From Kocuria tytonis (GTDB taxonomy: Bacteria > Actinomycetota > Actinomycetes > Actinomycetales > Micrococcaceae): DNA of 64,000 nucleotides. The stretch spans positions 186,001 to 250,000 of the forward strand of contig NZ_PNJG02000001.1 in the NCBI RefSeq assembly GCF_003226895.2, in the 5' to 3' direction. The position numbers were made by a program, and so were the translations under genes. The notes beneath the pieces were generated by a model, which was given only the letters and a program-made list of their open reading frames with translations, searched no databases and had not been told where the DNA came from. This document shows positions 18,925-28,242 of this stretch, piece after piece. Positions within the stretch are counted from its first letter, which is position 1; each line of letters begins with the position of its first letter.

Positions 18925-19374
18925 TCAGCCCGCCTGCATGGCGCGGATCTGGTGCTTGATCCTGCCCAGCATGGCGGACATCCCCCGCATGCGCAGCGGG
19001 GACACCAGCTTGGTGAGCCCGAACCGCTCGGGGAGGTCGTCGGGCACGTCCAGCACCTGCTCGGCCGGCAGCCCGTTGAGCCCCTCGTGCAGGATCGAGG
19101 CGAAACCACGCGTGGTGGGTGCCTCCGCAGGGGCGGAGAAGAACAGGTTCACCGGGGCGTCCGGGCCGGTCCCGGCCAGTTCCACCGCGAGGAACAGCGG
19201 CGACTGGCACTCCGTGACCTGCTCGAGCTCCTCGGGGTGCTCGCCCAGCCGGGAGGGCAGCTCGGGCAACGACCGGGAGAACTCCAGCAGCAGTTGCAGC
19301 TTGTCCGGCTCGGGGACCTCGTGGAACTCCGTGACGAGCTCCGCGAGCTGTGCGGGGAGGTGCTGGGTGCTCAT
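18925..19374 (-). CDS. sufE: SufE-family cysteine desulfuration protein
   Basis: Takes sulphur as persulfide from a cysteine desulfurase (SufS) and passes it on for Fe-S cluster building. The 149-residue protein has the conserved acceptor cysteine in TECQSPLFL and the C-terminal [11 protein letters not shown] helix of the family. Its ATG overlaps the stop of the upstream rhodanese gene (ATGA), so both sulphur-transfer proteins are made together. The suf operon itself is not in the window. Confidence 0.92.
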   Translation of the reverse strand: MSTQHLPAQLAELVTEFHEVPEPDKLQLLLEFSRSLPELPSRLGEHPEELEQVTECQSPLFLAVELAGTGPDAPVNLFFSAPAEAPTTRGFASILHEGLNGLPAEQVLDVPDDLPERFGLTKLVSPLRMRGMSAMLGRIKHQIRAMQAG

Positions 19375-20279
19375 CGGGTGGCCTCCGGGGCCTCGCCGCG
19401 CTCTTCGCCCTGGGCCACGGGCACGCGCACGGCGTTGCCCCACTCGGTCCAGGAGCCGTCGTAGTTGCGCACGTTCTCGAAGCCCAGCAGGTGCGTGAGC
19501 ACGAACCACGTGTGGGAGGAGCGCTCGCCGATGCGGCAGTACGCGATCACGTCCTCACCCGGGGTCAGCCCCACCTCGTCCAGGTAGATGGCCTCGAGCT
19601 CCGCGCGGGACTTGAAGGTGCCGTCCTCGGCGGCGGCACGGGCCCACGGCACGGAGGCCGCGGTGGGGATGTGCCCGCCGCGCAGCGTGCCCTCCTGCGG
19701 GTACTCCGGCATGTGGGTGCGCTCACCCGTGTACTCCTGCGGGGAGCGCACGTCGATCAGCGGCGTGGTGCCCAGGGCGTCCAGCACGTCCTCGCGGTAG
19801 GCGCGGATCGGTGCGTCCACCCGCTGCACCACGGGGTAGTCCGTGGCGGTCACCTCGGTGGGCTCCGTGGTGAGTTCGCGCCCCTCGGCGATCCACTTGT
19901 CCCGCCCGCCGTCCATCAGGCGCACGTCCGGGTGGCCGAACAGGCTGAACACCCACAGGGCGTAGGCCGCCCACCAGTTGGACTTGTCGCCGTAGACCAC
20001 GACGGTGTCCTCGCGGCGGATGCCCTTGCGGGACATCAGCGCCGCGAAGCGCTCGCCGTCCACGTAGTCGCGGGTGGCGGTGTCGTTGAGGTCCGTGTGC
20101 CAGTCCACCTTCACGGCACCGGGGACGTGTCCCGTCTCGTACAGCAGGACGTCCTCGTCGGACTCCACCACGACGATGCCGGGCTCGCCCGCGTGCTCGG
20201 CCACCCACTGCGTGGAGACCAGGCGTTCCGGGTGCGCGTACTGGGCGAACGCCTCGTCGTGCTCTGCTTCTGCGGCCAT
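19371..20279 (-). CDS. sseA: Thiosulfate/3-mercaptopyruvate sulfurtransferase
   Basis: Predicted 302-residue two-domain rhodanese. The N-terminal domain (about 20-145) is structural; the C-terminal domain holds the catalytic cysteine in the active-site loop [13 protein letters not shown]. The CRxGxR loop form resembles the thiosulfate rather than the mercaptopyruvate type. Transfers sulphur to cyanide or thiol acceptors, and the coupling to sufE implies a sulphur-supply role. GAGGAGAAG precedes the ATG at 20279. A minus-strand TACGCT (20349-20354) is a candidate promoter. Confidence 0.92.
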   Translation of the reverse strand: MAAEAEHDEAFAQYAHPERLVSTQWVAEHAGEPGIVVVESDEDVLLYETGHVPGAVKVDWHTDLNDTATRDYVDGERFAALMSRKGIRREDTVVVYGDKSNWWAAYALWVFSLFGHPDVRLMDGGRDKWIAEGRELTTEPTEVTATDYPVVQRVDAPIRAYREDVLDALGTTPLIDVRSPQEYTGERTHMPEYPQEGTLRGGHIPTAASVPWARAAAEDGTFKSRAELEAIYLDEVGLTPGEDVIAYCRIGERSSHTWFVLTHLLGFENVRNYDGSWTEWGNAVRVPVAQGEERGEAPEATR

Positions 20280-20434
20280 GGAGACTTCTCCTCGTCCTCG
20301 TGCTGTCATGCGTGCGTCGCACGGCGGACCGTGCGCTTCTCCCTGTCCAGCGTAGTGGTGCGCCCGCACCCTGCGCATACCGGTGCCCCGATCGCCGTCA
20401 CGTGCGCGTGCCGTGTTCACCACGGGCTGACCGG

Positions 20435-20440
20435 TAGCAT
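20435..20440 (+). promoter_or_regulatory. -10 box of the ZapE-type ATPase gene
   Basis: TAGCAT lies about 115 nt before the GTG start and gives a leader of roughly 110 nt. The remainder of the divergent region to sseA has no other recognisable element. Confidence 0.35.
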
Positions 20441-20555
20441 CGGGGGGAGAACGGGGTGCTCCGCGCACCCCGCCGTCGTCCGTCTACAGCAGACCGGGAC
20501 CCGGCGCGACTCCTCGGTGCGGGGGCGCCCCGGGGGCCGGCCGGAAGGTCCGCAC

Positions 20556-21602
20556 GTGAGCACTCAGATCGAACACCTGGTGGAGCGCAACCCCCGCGTC
20601 TCGGCCGACGAGCTGCTGGACGGGTTCCGCCCCTCGGAGCGCTTCGGCGAGGTGTCCTTCGACACCTACCGCCCGGACCCGTCCCAGCCCTCCCAGGCGG
20701 AGGCCGTGGCGGAGCTCAGGGCCTTCGCCGACAGCGTGTCGGGGCCCGGCACCCAGGGCGGCGGGTTCTTCTCCAAGCTCTTCGGCGGTTCCAAGGCACC
20801 GGCCGCGGCCCAGGGCATCTACCTGGACGGTGGCTTCGGTGTGGGCAAGACCCACCTGCTGGCGTCCCTGTGGCACGCGGTCCCCGGTCCCAAGGCCTTC
20901 GGGACGTTCGTGGAGTACACGAACCTCGTGGGCGCACTGAGCTTCCGCCGCACCGTGGACGCCCTGAAGGCGTACTCCCTCGTGTGCATCGACGAGTTCG
21001 AGCTGGACGACCCCGGGGACACCGTGCTGATGTCCCGGCTCATGCGTGAGCTCGCGGACGCCGGCGTAAAGCTCGCGGCCACGTCCAACACCCTGCCGGG
21101 ATCGCTGGGGGAGGGGCGGTTCGCCGCGCAGGACTTCCAGCGCGAGATCCAGGTGCTCTCGTCCCAGTTCGAGGTGGTGCGCATCGACGGCGAGGACTAC
21201 CGGCACCGCGGTCTCCCACAGGCCCCGTCCCCGCTGCCCGACGACGCCGCCCTGGAGGCGGCCGTGGAGCAGCACTTCGCGGGCAGGCGCGTTGCCGCGG
21301 ACGACTTCGACGCCCTGGTGGACCAGCTCTCACGCGTGCACCCCTCGCGCTACCGCGCATTCATCCAGGACCTCGACGCCATTGCATGGCGTGGTGTGCG
21401 CACCATCGACCAGCAGGCCGTGGCCCTGCGGTTCGTGGTGCTCGCGGACCGGCTCTACGACCGCGACCTGCCCATCCTCTCCACGGGTGTCCCCTTCGAC
21501 CGGGTGTTCACCGAGGAGATGATGGCCGGCGGGTACCAGAAGAAGTACTACCGTGCAGTGTCGCGTCTGACGGCCCTGGCCCGTGAGGCCGACGAGGCCT
21601 GA
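20556..21602 (+). CDS. zapE: AFG1/ZapE-family ATPase
   Basis: Predicted 348-residue P-loop ATPase of the AFG1 family, linked to cell division (ZapE in E. coli, which acts on FtsZ rings) and to mitochondrial protein quality control. Walker A is GGFGVGKTH; Walker B is CIDEFELDD. Further family marks are ATSNTLP and the C-terminal PFDRVFTEEMMAGGYQKKYYR. A Gly/Ser-rich linker precedes Walker A. GTG at 20556 follows GGAAGG. It stands alone, divergent from sseA. Confidence 0.9.
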   Translation: MSTQIEHLVERNPRVSADELLDGFRPSERFGEVSFDTYRPDPSQPSQAEAVAELRAFADSVSGPGTQGGGFFSKLFGGSKAPAAAQGIYLDGGFGVGKTHLLASLWHAVPGPKAFGTFVEYTNLVGALSFRRTVDALKAYSLVCIDEFELDDPGDTVLMSRLMRELADAGVKLAATSNTLPGSLGEGRFAAQDFQREIQVLSSQFEVVRIDGEDYRHRGLPQAPSPLPDDAALEAAVEQHFAGRRVAADDFDALVDQLSRVHPSRYRAFIQDLDAIAWRGVRTIDQQAVALRFVVLADRLYDRDLPILSTGVPFDRVFTEEMMAGGYQKKYYRAVSRLTALAREADEA

Positions 21603-21663
21603 GACCGGGCACCTCACGACCGTCCCGGCAGCGGCCCGGTGCGTCCGCCTCGTGCGGACACGG

Positions 21664-21699
21664 GAAAGGGGCCCCTTCCGCAGTGGAAGGGCCCCTTTC
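21664..21699. terminator. Bidirectional terminator hairpin
   Basis: A 15-bp stem with one bulged base and a 5-nt loop between the convergent ZapE-type gene and the small antitoxin-like gene. Confidence 0.75.
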
Positions 21700-21720
21700 A
21701 CGAACCAGGTGGTTCAGGAA

Positions 21721-21903
21721 CTACTCGTTTCCGCCCATGCGATCACGAACGGCGTCCTGGCCCTGGTCGACCTGGCCCTCGAACTTGCCGCCGGTCTTGT
21801 CGTCGACGGCGTCTCCGGCCTTGTCGATGCCCTGGTTGACCTTGTCCTCATGGCCACCGGCCATGTCCTTGGCCTTGTCCGCGAGTCCTCCGAGATCAGG
21901 CAT
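21721..21903 (-). CDS. MT0933-like antitoxin/CsbD-like small protein
   Basis: Predicted 60-residue hydrophilic helical protein (start MPDLGGLADKAKDMAGG) with the DKAGDAVDDKTGGK repeat-like motif of the MT0933-like antitoxin family. The family is named from a predicted antitoxin in M. tuberculosis, but many members resemble CsbD-type stress proteins and stand alone. No toxin gene lies beside it: the neighbours are zapE and nrdF. A stress-protein role is therefore as likely as antitoxin. GGGAAGGA lies 9 nt before the ATG. Confidence 0.75.
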   Translation of the reverse strand: MPDLGGLADKAKDMAGGHEDKVNQGIDKAGDAVDDKTGGKFEGQVDQGQDAVRDRMGGNE

Positions 21904-22003
21904 GATCTGTGTCCTTCCCGTTGCTGAACCAGCCCGGTTGCGGGTCGGTAGGTCACCATCCTGCCCGGCGGAGTCGCTGCGGGGGAAGACCCCGGGGCAG
22001 TAA

Positions 22004-23101
<1,098 letters not shown>

Positions 23102-23134
23102 CACCGGCCCCGATGCCCGGGGACTCGGACCGGA

Positions 23135-23162
23135 AGGCCGCGACGCTCTGGCGTCGCGGCCT
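23135..23162 (+). terminator. Terminator hairpin after nrdF
   Basis: A 12-bp perfect stem with a 4-nt loop, 34 nt after the nrdF stop, on the side of the next co-directional gene. Confidence 0.65.
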
Positions 23163-23357
23163 CCGTCGTGCTCGGGGTCGGCCGCAGCGGCCGGCCGCGA
23201 TGCCCTCCGGGGGACAGGCCCATGACACCGTCCCCCAATGTGCGACTGTGATCGCGGGGGTGCCGCTCCTAGACTGGAGGAGCAAGGGGAGAGAGGTCCT
23301 GCCGGCCCTCGGGTGATCCGGGGGGAGCACCGGGCCGGCGGGCGCAGGATCGACAAC

Positions 23358-23391
23358 CGTGGCGAGGGCGGCGCTGCTCGCGCTCGCCACG
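23358..23391 (+). other. Hairpin in leader of the unknown 144-residue gene
   Basis: A 9-bp stem (CGTGGCGAG with its complement) and 16-nt loop, ending 28 nt before the ATG at 23420. It may shape the leader or end an upstream transcript. The rest of the 257-nt gap before it shows nothing recognisable. Confidence 0.3.
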
Positions 23392-23419
23392 GGAGACTTT
23401 CGTAGGGGGCTAGTGCATC

Positions 23420-23854
23420 ATGCGCGCTGTATCGACCGTGAAATCCGCTCTGTCGGTGGCTGAGCTGACGGCCTTGAACGAGCTCATGCGCGGGACGGGC
23501 ACCGTGGAGGCGTTCGAGCGGGAGCTCGTGACCCGCGTGTACGCGGGCGCGCTCGCGTGGCTGGGGGAGCTGGACGGCCCCGAGCTCACCCGGGATCAGC
23601 GCCGACGCTGGAACGCCGCCGTCCGCCGCGTCAACCGCTACGTGCCCCGGGGCGGTGTGACCATGACGTGCCGTGTGCTGCGCTCCCTGAACCAGTCCCG
23701 GGACCTGCTGGCGGACCACCACGTCCTGAAGACGGCGATCGTGGCCGCCGCCGCACACGGTCCGGTCCCTGCCGCTTCCCGCCGGCCCGCGGAGACCGCG
23801 CGCACCGCGCCGTCGTCCCGTGCCGCGTCCCAACTGGCACACACCGGGGTCTGA
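23420..23854 (+). CDS. Hypothetical protein, helical, unknown family
   Basis: Predicted 144-residue protein that I do not recognise. Residues 10-110 look helical and amphipathic (VAELTALNELMRGTG, VEAFERELVTRVYAG, RRRWNAAVRRVNRYVP), without membrane segments or signal peptide. The last 35 residues are Ala/Pro/Arg-rich. A weak GGGGG element precedes the ATG. Base composition and codon use match the neighbours, so it is probably native. It stands alone between nrdF and the lipoate-ligase-like gene. Confidence 0.5.
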   Translation: MRAVSTVKSALSVAELTALNELMRGTGTVEAFERELVTRVYAGALAWLGELDGPELTRDQRRRWNAAVRRVNRYVPRGGVTMTCRVLRSLNQSRDLLADHHVLKTAIVAAAAHGPVPAASRRPAETARTAPSSRAASQLAHTGV

Positions 23855-23983
23855 GGCGCGGGCCGCTGCGGTGCCTCCGTCCTGATGTGCGCCGTCCCGG
23901 GGCCGCATGACCGCGCGCCGCGGGGGCGCGGGCGGCGTCGTGGCGCCCCGCGGTGCCCGGGCGGTGAGACCCTGCCGCTCGAC

Positions 23984-23989
23984 TAGAGT
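23984..23989 (+). promoter_or_regulatory. -10 box of the lipoate-ligase-like gene (near-leaderless)
   Basis: TAGAGT ends 10 nt before the ATG, so the leader would be a few bases at most. Confidence 0.45.
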
Positions 23990-23999
23990 TGGCGCCAGC

Positions 24000-24731
24000 A
24001 TGAAACTCATACGTCAGCGCGAGTCCCTGGGCGCCGAGCAGGACTACCGCCGCGCCCTCTCCATTCTCGACGCCGCCCGCAGCGGCACCACGGAACCCGT
24101 GCTGCGCGTGTACCAGCCGCGACCCACGGTGGCCTTCGGCCGCAGGGACGAGCTCAACCCGGGGTTCGGCCGCGCCCGGCAGGCGGCGCTCGACGCCGCG
24201 TTCACACCGCTCGTGCGCCGGGTGGGCGGGCGCGCAGCGGCCTACCACGGCGGGTGTCTCGTGATCGACCACGTGGAACCGGACCCCGATCCCAAGACCG
24301 GGATCCAGGACCGCTACCGGCTGTTCGGGGACATGGTGGTCGCCGCGCTCGAGGAGCTCGAGATCCCCGCCCAGGTGGGGGAGATCCCGGGCGAGTACTG
24401 CGCGGGCGAGTACAGCGTGCACGCCCCCGGGACCGCCTCGGACCCCCGGCAGCCCGTCAAGCTCGCCGGCACCGCCCAGCGGGTGGTGGCCGGGGCGTGG
24501 TACTTCTCCACCGTGCTCGTGATCGAGGAGTCGGAGCCGCTGCGCGGCGTCCTGGAGGACGTCTACGCATGCTTGGGCGTGCCGTGGGATCCGGCCACCG
24601 CGGGGTGCGTGGCGGACATCCGCCCGGGCACCACCGTGGCGCAGGTGGAGGCCGCGCTCATGGGCGTCTACGACCGGTACGCCACCTACATGGGCTACGG
24701 CCCCGTGACCGGGCACCCCGACCCGTCCTGA
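24000..24731 (+). CDS. Lipoate-protein ligase A family protein
   Basis: Predicted 243-residue cytoplasmic protein of the biotin/lipoate transferase fold. It has RRVGGRAAAYHGG for the lipoyl-adenylate pocket and a catalytic-type lysine at 154 in VKLAGTAQR. It would attach lipoate or octanoate to E2 or GcvH proteins, or transfer octanoyl groups. The C-terminal accessory domain of full LplA is missing, as in many Gram-positive LipM/LipL and LplA-like proteins. Exact substrate is not decidable from sequence. Confidence 0.8.
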   Translation: MKLIRQRESLGAEQDYRRALSILDAARSGTTEPVLRVYQPRPTVAFGRRDELNPGFGRARQAALDAAFTPLVRRVGGRAAAYHGGCLVIDHVEPDPDPKTGIQDRYRLFGDMVVAALEELEIPAQVGEIPGEYCAGEYSVHAPGTASDPRQPVKLAGTAQRVVAGAWYFSTVLVIEESEPLRGVLEDVYACLGVPWDPATAGCVADIRPGTTVAQVEAALMGVYDRYATYMGYGPVTGHPDPS

Positions 24732-24753
24732 TCCCGCGCGGAAGGAGACCACC

Positions 24754-25575
24754 ATGTGCGGTCGCTACGTGATTGCCAGGACCCCTGGCCAGCTGGCCCT
24801 GCCCTTCGACGCACGGGTGGACGAGTCCGTCGCGGAGCTCGCGGAACCCAACTGGAACGTGGCACCCACCCACACGGTGCCCGTGGTCCTCGAACGGCTC
24901 GACGACGAGGGCCGGGTGCTCACGGAGGTCCACGCGGCACGCTGGGGACTGGTCCCCTCGTGGGCCAGGGAGATCTCGGTCGGTTCCAGGATGTTCAACG
25001 CGCGCTCCGAGACGGTCACGGAGAAGCCGTCCTTCCGGGCCGCGGTCAGCGCGCGCCGCTGCGCGATCCCCGCGGACGGCTACTACGAGTGGAAGGCCCC
25101 GCAGACCGGGCGCGGGAAGAAGCAGCCGTACTTCGTGCACCCACGCGACGACTCGCCCATCTGGTTCGCGGGCATCTACGAGTGGTGGCGGATCCCCGAC
25201 GACGCGCAGGACCCGGCCGGTGCGCACCAAACCCGTCCCGGCAGGAACGCCCAAGGTGGTGCGTCGCCGGCGCAGTGGCTGCTGTCGTGCTCCATCCTCA
25301 CGCGCGAGGCACCGGCCGCCTCGGACGGGGACCCGCACCTCGCGGCCCTGGGAGCGCTGCACAACCGGCTGCCCATGGGCATGGGCGAGGACTTCGCCCG
25401 GGCGTGGATCGCCCCGGACGACGACAAGGACCGCACACGGACCCTGGTGGAGCGTGCCGTGCAGCACTCGCTCGAGGTGGCCGCCGACTGGCGGATGCAC
25501 CCGGTGAGCGCGGACGTGGGCTCCGTGAGGTCCCAGGGCGCCCACCTCGTGGAGCCGCAGCAGACGCTGCTGTGA
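24754..25575 (+). CDS. SRAP/HMCES-family abasic-site processing protein
   Basis: Predicted 273-residue protein that shields abasic sites in single-stranded DNA by a thiazolidine crosslink through Cys2. The start MCGRYV leaves Cys2 at the N-terminus after Met removal. WNVAPT, the FNARSE segment, the catalytic-type glutamate in DGYYEWK and the histidine in LHNRLPM are all in place. A disordered insertion at about 150-180 lengthens the protein beyond E. coli YedK (about 220). AAGGAGACC precedes the ATG, 22 nt after the previous gene. Confidence 0.93.
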   Translation: MCGRYVIARTPGQLALPFDARVDESVAELAEPNWNVAPTHTVPVVLERLDDEGRVLTEVHAARWGLVPSWAREISVGSRMFNARSETVTEKPSFRAAVSARRCAIPADGYYEWKAPQTGRGKKQPYFVHPRDDSPIWFAGIYEWWRIPDDAQDPAGAHQTRPGRNAQGGASPAQWLLSCSILTREAPAASDGDPHLAALGALHNRLPMGMGEDFARAWIAPDDDKDRTRTLVERAVQHSLEVAADWRMHPVSADVGSVRSQGAHLVEPQQTLL

Positions 25576-25613
25576 TCGACGGCGCGCCCGGTGACCTGGG
25601 GACCCCGCCGCCC

Positions 25614-25619
25614 TACAGT
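25614..25619 (+). promoter_or_regulatory. -10 box upstream of the PPOX-class oxidase gene
   Basis: TACAGT lies 5 nt before an in-frame GTG (25625) and 77 nt before the ATG used here (25697). It may drive a leaderless, 24-residue-longer form or a leadered mRNA. Confidence 0.45.
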
Positions 25620-25696
25620 GGGGTGTGCAACGCGTGGAAGCGCAGCCGGTCCGCAACGGACCGGTCGGAACGGACACTCGAGAACCGGGAGCAGAG

Positions 25697-26143
25697 ATGG
25701 TGGAACTGGGCAACAACCTGAGCGAGCACGCGCGCTGGCTGATCGACTTCGTGCGAGCGACCGGGGGAGCCGTGCTGGCCAGCAACAGCGGCACCGGGTG
25801 CCCCGAGTCCGCCTACGTCAACGTGGCGGCCACCGATTCCGGACGCATCGTGCTCGGGACGAACACCGCCTCCCGGAAGTTCTCCAACGTCACCTCGGAC
25901 CCTCGGGTCTCGCTGGTGATCATGCAGGGCCGCACGGAGGAGGTGCAGCTCGAGGGGGAGGCGCGGGTGCTCGAGGACTCCGAGGCCGCGGCCGCGGGTG
26001 AGGTCCTGGAGGCCCAGCACCCGGGGGCCACGGACACCCACGACCCCGAGAACCTGCGCATCCTCGAGATCACCGTGCGCTGGGGGCTGCACACGGACGT
26101 CACGCAACGGCCGCCGCTCATGGAGGAGCTGACGCTGCGCTGA
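25697..26143 (+). CDS. PPOX-class flavin/F420-dependent split-barrel protein
   Basis: Predicted 148-residue protein of the pyridoxamine-phosphate-oxidase-like split barrel (LASNSGTGCPESAYVNVA, IVLGTNTASRKFSNVTSDPRVSLVIM). Members bind FMN or F420 and reduce or oxidise small molecules; this one resembles general-stress-type members, and substrate is unknown. ATG at 25697 has GGGAG upstream and fits the domain start. An in-frame GTG at 25625, 5 nt after a TACAGT box, would add 24 residues and cannot be excluded. Confidence 0.8.
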   Translation: MVELGNNLSEHARWLIDFVRATGGAVLASNSGTGCPESAYVNVAATDSGRIVLGTNTASRKFSNVTSDPRVSLVIMQGRTEEVQLEGEARVLEDSEAAAAGEVLEAQHPGATDTHDPENLRILEITVRWGLHTDVTQRPPLMEELTLR

Positions 26144-26237
26144 ACCGGCGTGCCGGGCGGCCCGTGCGCCGTCGGACACTCCTCGGACGGGAAGGCGCCG
26201 GACCCGCCGCGGGACCGGACGGGCCCGCGGTCGCACC

Positions 26238-26741
26238 TCACATCTCGTCGTGGTCCGGGTTCCAGCGGTGGAAGTCCAGGGCCAGGTACAGGGCGAGGGC
26301 CGCGGAGTTGTCCTCCGGGATGCGCACGCAGACCTCCTCGTAGCCGTTCTCGTGCAGCGCGGCCATGACCTGGCGCACGAGCTGCTCCGCGAGTCCGCGG
26401 CGGCGGTGCGAGGACGCGGTGAACAGCTCGAACAGGTAGGGCACCTCGGGCAGCTGCGGGTCCTCGCGGCGCGCCAGCACCATGGCCGCGGCCACGGGAC
26501 TGCCGTCCGCGTCCTCGACCAGCTGGGACTGCTCGGCCAGGAACGGACCGAACCTGCCCCGGAACGCGTCCCGGATCATGGTCTCCGCCTGCTCCTGCGT
26601 GCCGGAGGTCCGGGATCCGTAGGCTTCCAGCAGCAGGTTCGCCAATCCTGTGGCGTCACCCTCCGTCACCGAGCGGGTGGGTGCCGTGACCTCCTGTGAA
26701 TTGGGCACGGTCCGGGCGATCAGCGTGATATTTCCAGTCAT
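26238..26741 (-). CDS. GNAT-family N-acetyltransferase
   Basis: Predicted 167-residue acetyl-CoA-dependent acyltransferase. Motif A is visible as TASSHRRRGLAEQLVRQVM (the RRxGLA acetyl-CoA pyrophosphate loop), followed by VCVRIPEDNSAALALYLALDFH, the typical C-terminal part. Substrate is unknown. GGGAGGC precedes the ATG at 26741. It is convergent with the PPOX-class gene and divergent from the M20 peptidase. Confidence 0.88.
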   Translation of the reverse strand: MTGNITLIARTVPNSQEVTAPTRSVTEGDATGLANLLLEAYGSRTSGTQEQAETMIRDAFRGRFGPFLAEQSQLVEDADGSPVAAAMVLARREDPQLPEVPYLFELFTASSHRRRGLAEQLVRQVMAALHENGYEEVCVRIPEDNSAALALYLALDFHRWNPDHDEM

Positions 26742-26864
26742 CGTGGCCTCCCACGGGTCATCGGGAACAAACTCGTACTCGTCACCTCAGGGTAGCCGAG
26801 AAGGTTCTCGAGTCCACGGGAGGGCTACCGTGGAGACAGCACCGAGGCGAGGAGACTGAGAACA

Positions 26865-28184
26865 ATGACCGACATCACCGAGACCGCGTCCACACCCGAG
26901 GCGGAGACCGCCCGGATCTGCCGGGAGCTCATCCGGTTCGACACCTCCAACTACTCCAGCGGTGAGGCCGAGGGCGAGCGCGCGGCGGCCGAGTACGTCG
27001 CCGAACTCATCCAGGAGGTGGGCCTGCAGACCCAGTACTTCGAGTCCGCGCCGGGACGCGCGAACGTGTTCACCCGGCTGGAGGGCTCCGATCCCTCCGC
27101 GGACGCCCTGCTCGTGCACGGTCACCTGGACGTGGTTCCCGCCATGGCGCAGGACTGGTCCGTGGACCCGTTCGCCGGCGAGGAGCGGGACGGCATGATC
27201 TGGGGCCGCGGGGCCGTGGACATGAAGGACATGGACGCCATGATGCTCTCCGTCCTGCGGCACATGCGCCGCACGGGCACCGTGCCGAAGCGCGACATCG
27301 TGTTCGGGTTCTTCGCGGACGAGGAGGCCGGGATGCGCTACGGCTCCAAGTACATGGTGGCCGAGCACCCCGAGGTCTTCGACGGCGTCACGGACGCGCT
27401 GAGCGAGGTGGGCGGGTACTCCACGACCATCGGGGGCCGCCGGGCCTATCTGCTGCAGACCGCGGAGAAGGGACTGCTGTGGCTCAAGCTGCATGCCCAG
27501 GGTCAGGCGGGCCACGGCTCCGGACTGCACGAGGACAACGCGGTCACCCATCTCTCCCGCGCCATGGCGAACATCGGGCAGTACACGTGGCCCGTGGAGC
27601 TGACCAAGACCACCCGGGCGTTCCTGGACGAGGTCACCGAGCTCACCGGGGTGGAGTTCGACCCGCAGAACCCGCAGCGGCTGCTGCGCGAACTGGGGGA
27701 CGTGGCCCGCTTCGTGGGGGCCACGCTGCAGAACACGTCCAACCCCACCGTGCTGGACGGCGGCTACAAGACCAACGTGATCCCCGGTTCCGCCCAGGGA
27801 GCGGTGGACGTGCGGTTCCTGCCCGAGCAGAAGGAGCAGGTGCTCGCCAAGCTGCAGGAGCTCGCGGGGGAGAAGGTCCGCATCGAGGCGGAGTTCGAGG
27901 ACATCGCCCTGGAGGTCCCGTTCTCCGGGACCGTGGTGGACGCCATGGTGGCCGCGCTGGAGGCCGAGGACCCCGACGCCGTGGTGCTGCCCTACATGCT
28001 CGGCGCCGGGACGGACAACAAGTCCCTCTCCCAGCTGGGCATCACCGGCTACGGCTTCGTGCCGCTGCAGCTGCCGGACGAGCTCGACTTCACCGGCATG
28101 TTCCACGGGGTGGACGAGCGCGTGCCCGTGTCCTCCCTGGAGTTCGGCTCCCGCGTGCTCGACCGGCTGCTGCGCAGCTACTGA
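26865..28184 (+). CDS. M20-family metallopeptidase
   Basis: Predicted 439-residue zinc peptidase or deacylase. Metal-site motifs are in order: HGHLDVVP, GRGAVDMKDMDAM, then FADEEAG with the catalytic Glu-Glu pair. A dimerisation (lid) domain follows with GQAGHGSG. No signal peptide is present, so it should be cytoplasmic. The family spans dipeptidases, aminoacylases and succinyl-diaminopimelate desuccinylase; this one fits the ArgE/DapE-like dipeptidase branch. GGCGAGGAG precedes the ATG, and TACCGT at 26826 is a candidate promoter. Confidence 0.9.
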   Translation: MTDITETASTPEAETARICRELIRFDTSNYSSGEAEGERAAAEYVAELIQEVGLQTQYFESAPGRANVFTRLEGSDPSADALLVHGHLDVVPAMAQDWSVDPFAGEERDGMIWGRGAVDMKDMDAMMLSVLRHMRRTGTVPKRDIVFGFFADEEAGMRYGSKYMVAEHPEVFDGVTDALSEVGGYSTTIGGRRAYLLQTAEKGLLWLKLHAQGQAGHGSGLHEDNAVTHLSRAMANIGQYTWPVELTKTTRAFLDEVTELTGVEFDPQNPQRLLRELGDVARFVGATLQNTSNPTVLDGGYKTNVIPGSAQGAVDVRFLPEQKEQVLAKLQELAGEKVRIEAEFEDIALEVPFSGTVVDAMVAALEAEDPDAVVLPYMLGAGTDNKSLSQLGITGYGFVPLQLPDELDFTGMFHGVDERVPVSSLEFGSRVLDRLLRSY

Positions 28185-28242
28185 CCCCCACCCCGAGGAC
28201 GGTGGGCGGCGACCGCACCCGAGACGATCCCAGGAGGACCCC

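Noticed and set aside
23450-23466. CTGTCGGTG, an 8 of 9 match to the PafBC element
   Set aside because: It lies inside the coding region of the 144-residue gene, and the sequence 8 nt later is not TANNNT, so it is not a promoter.
26206-26230. Terminator between the PPOX-class gene and the GNAT gene
   Set aside because: The stem is only 7 bp with a 10-nt loop, too weak to separate from background repeats at this GC content.
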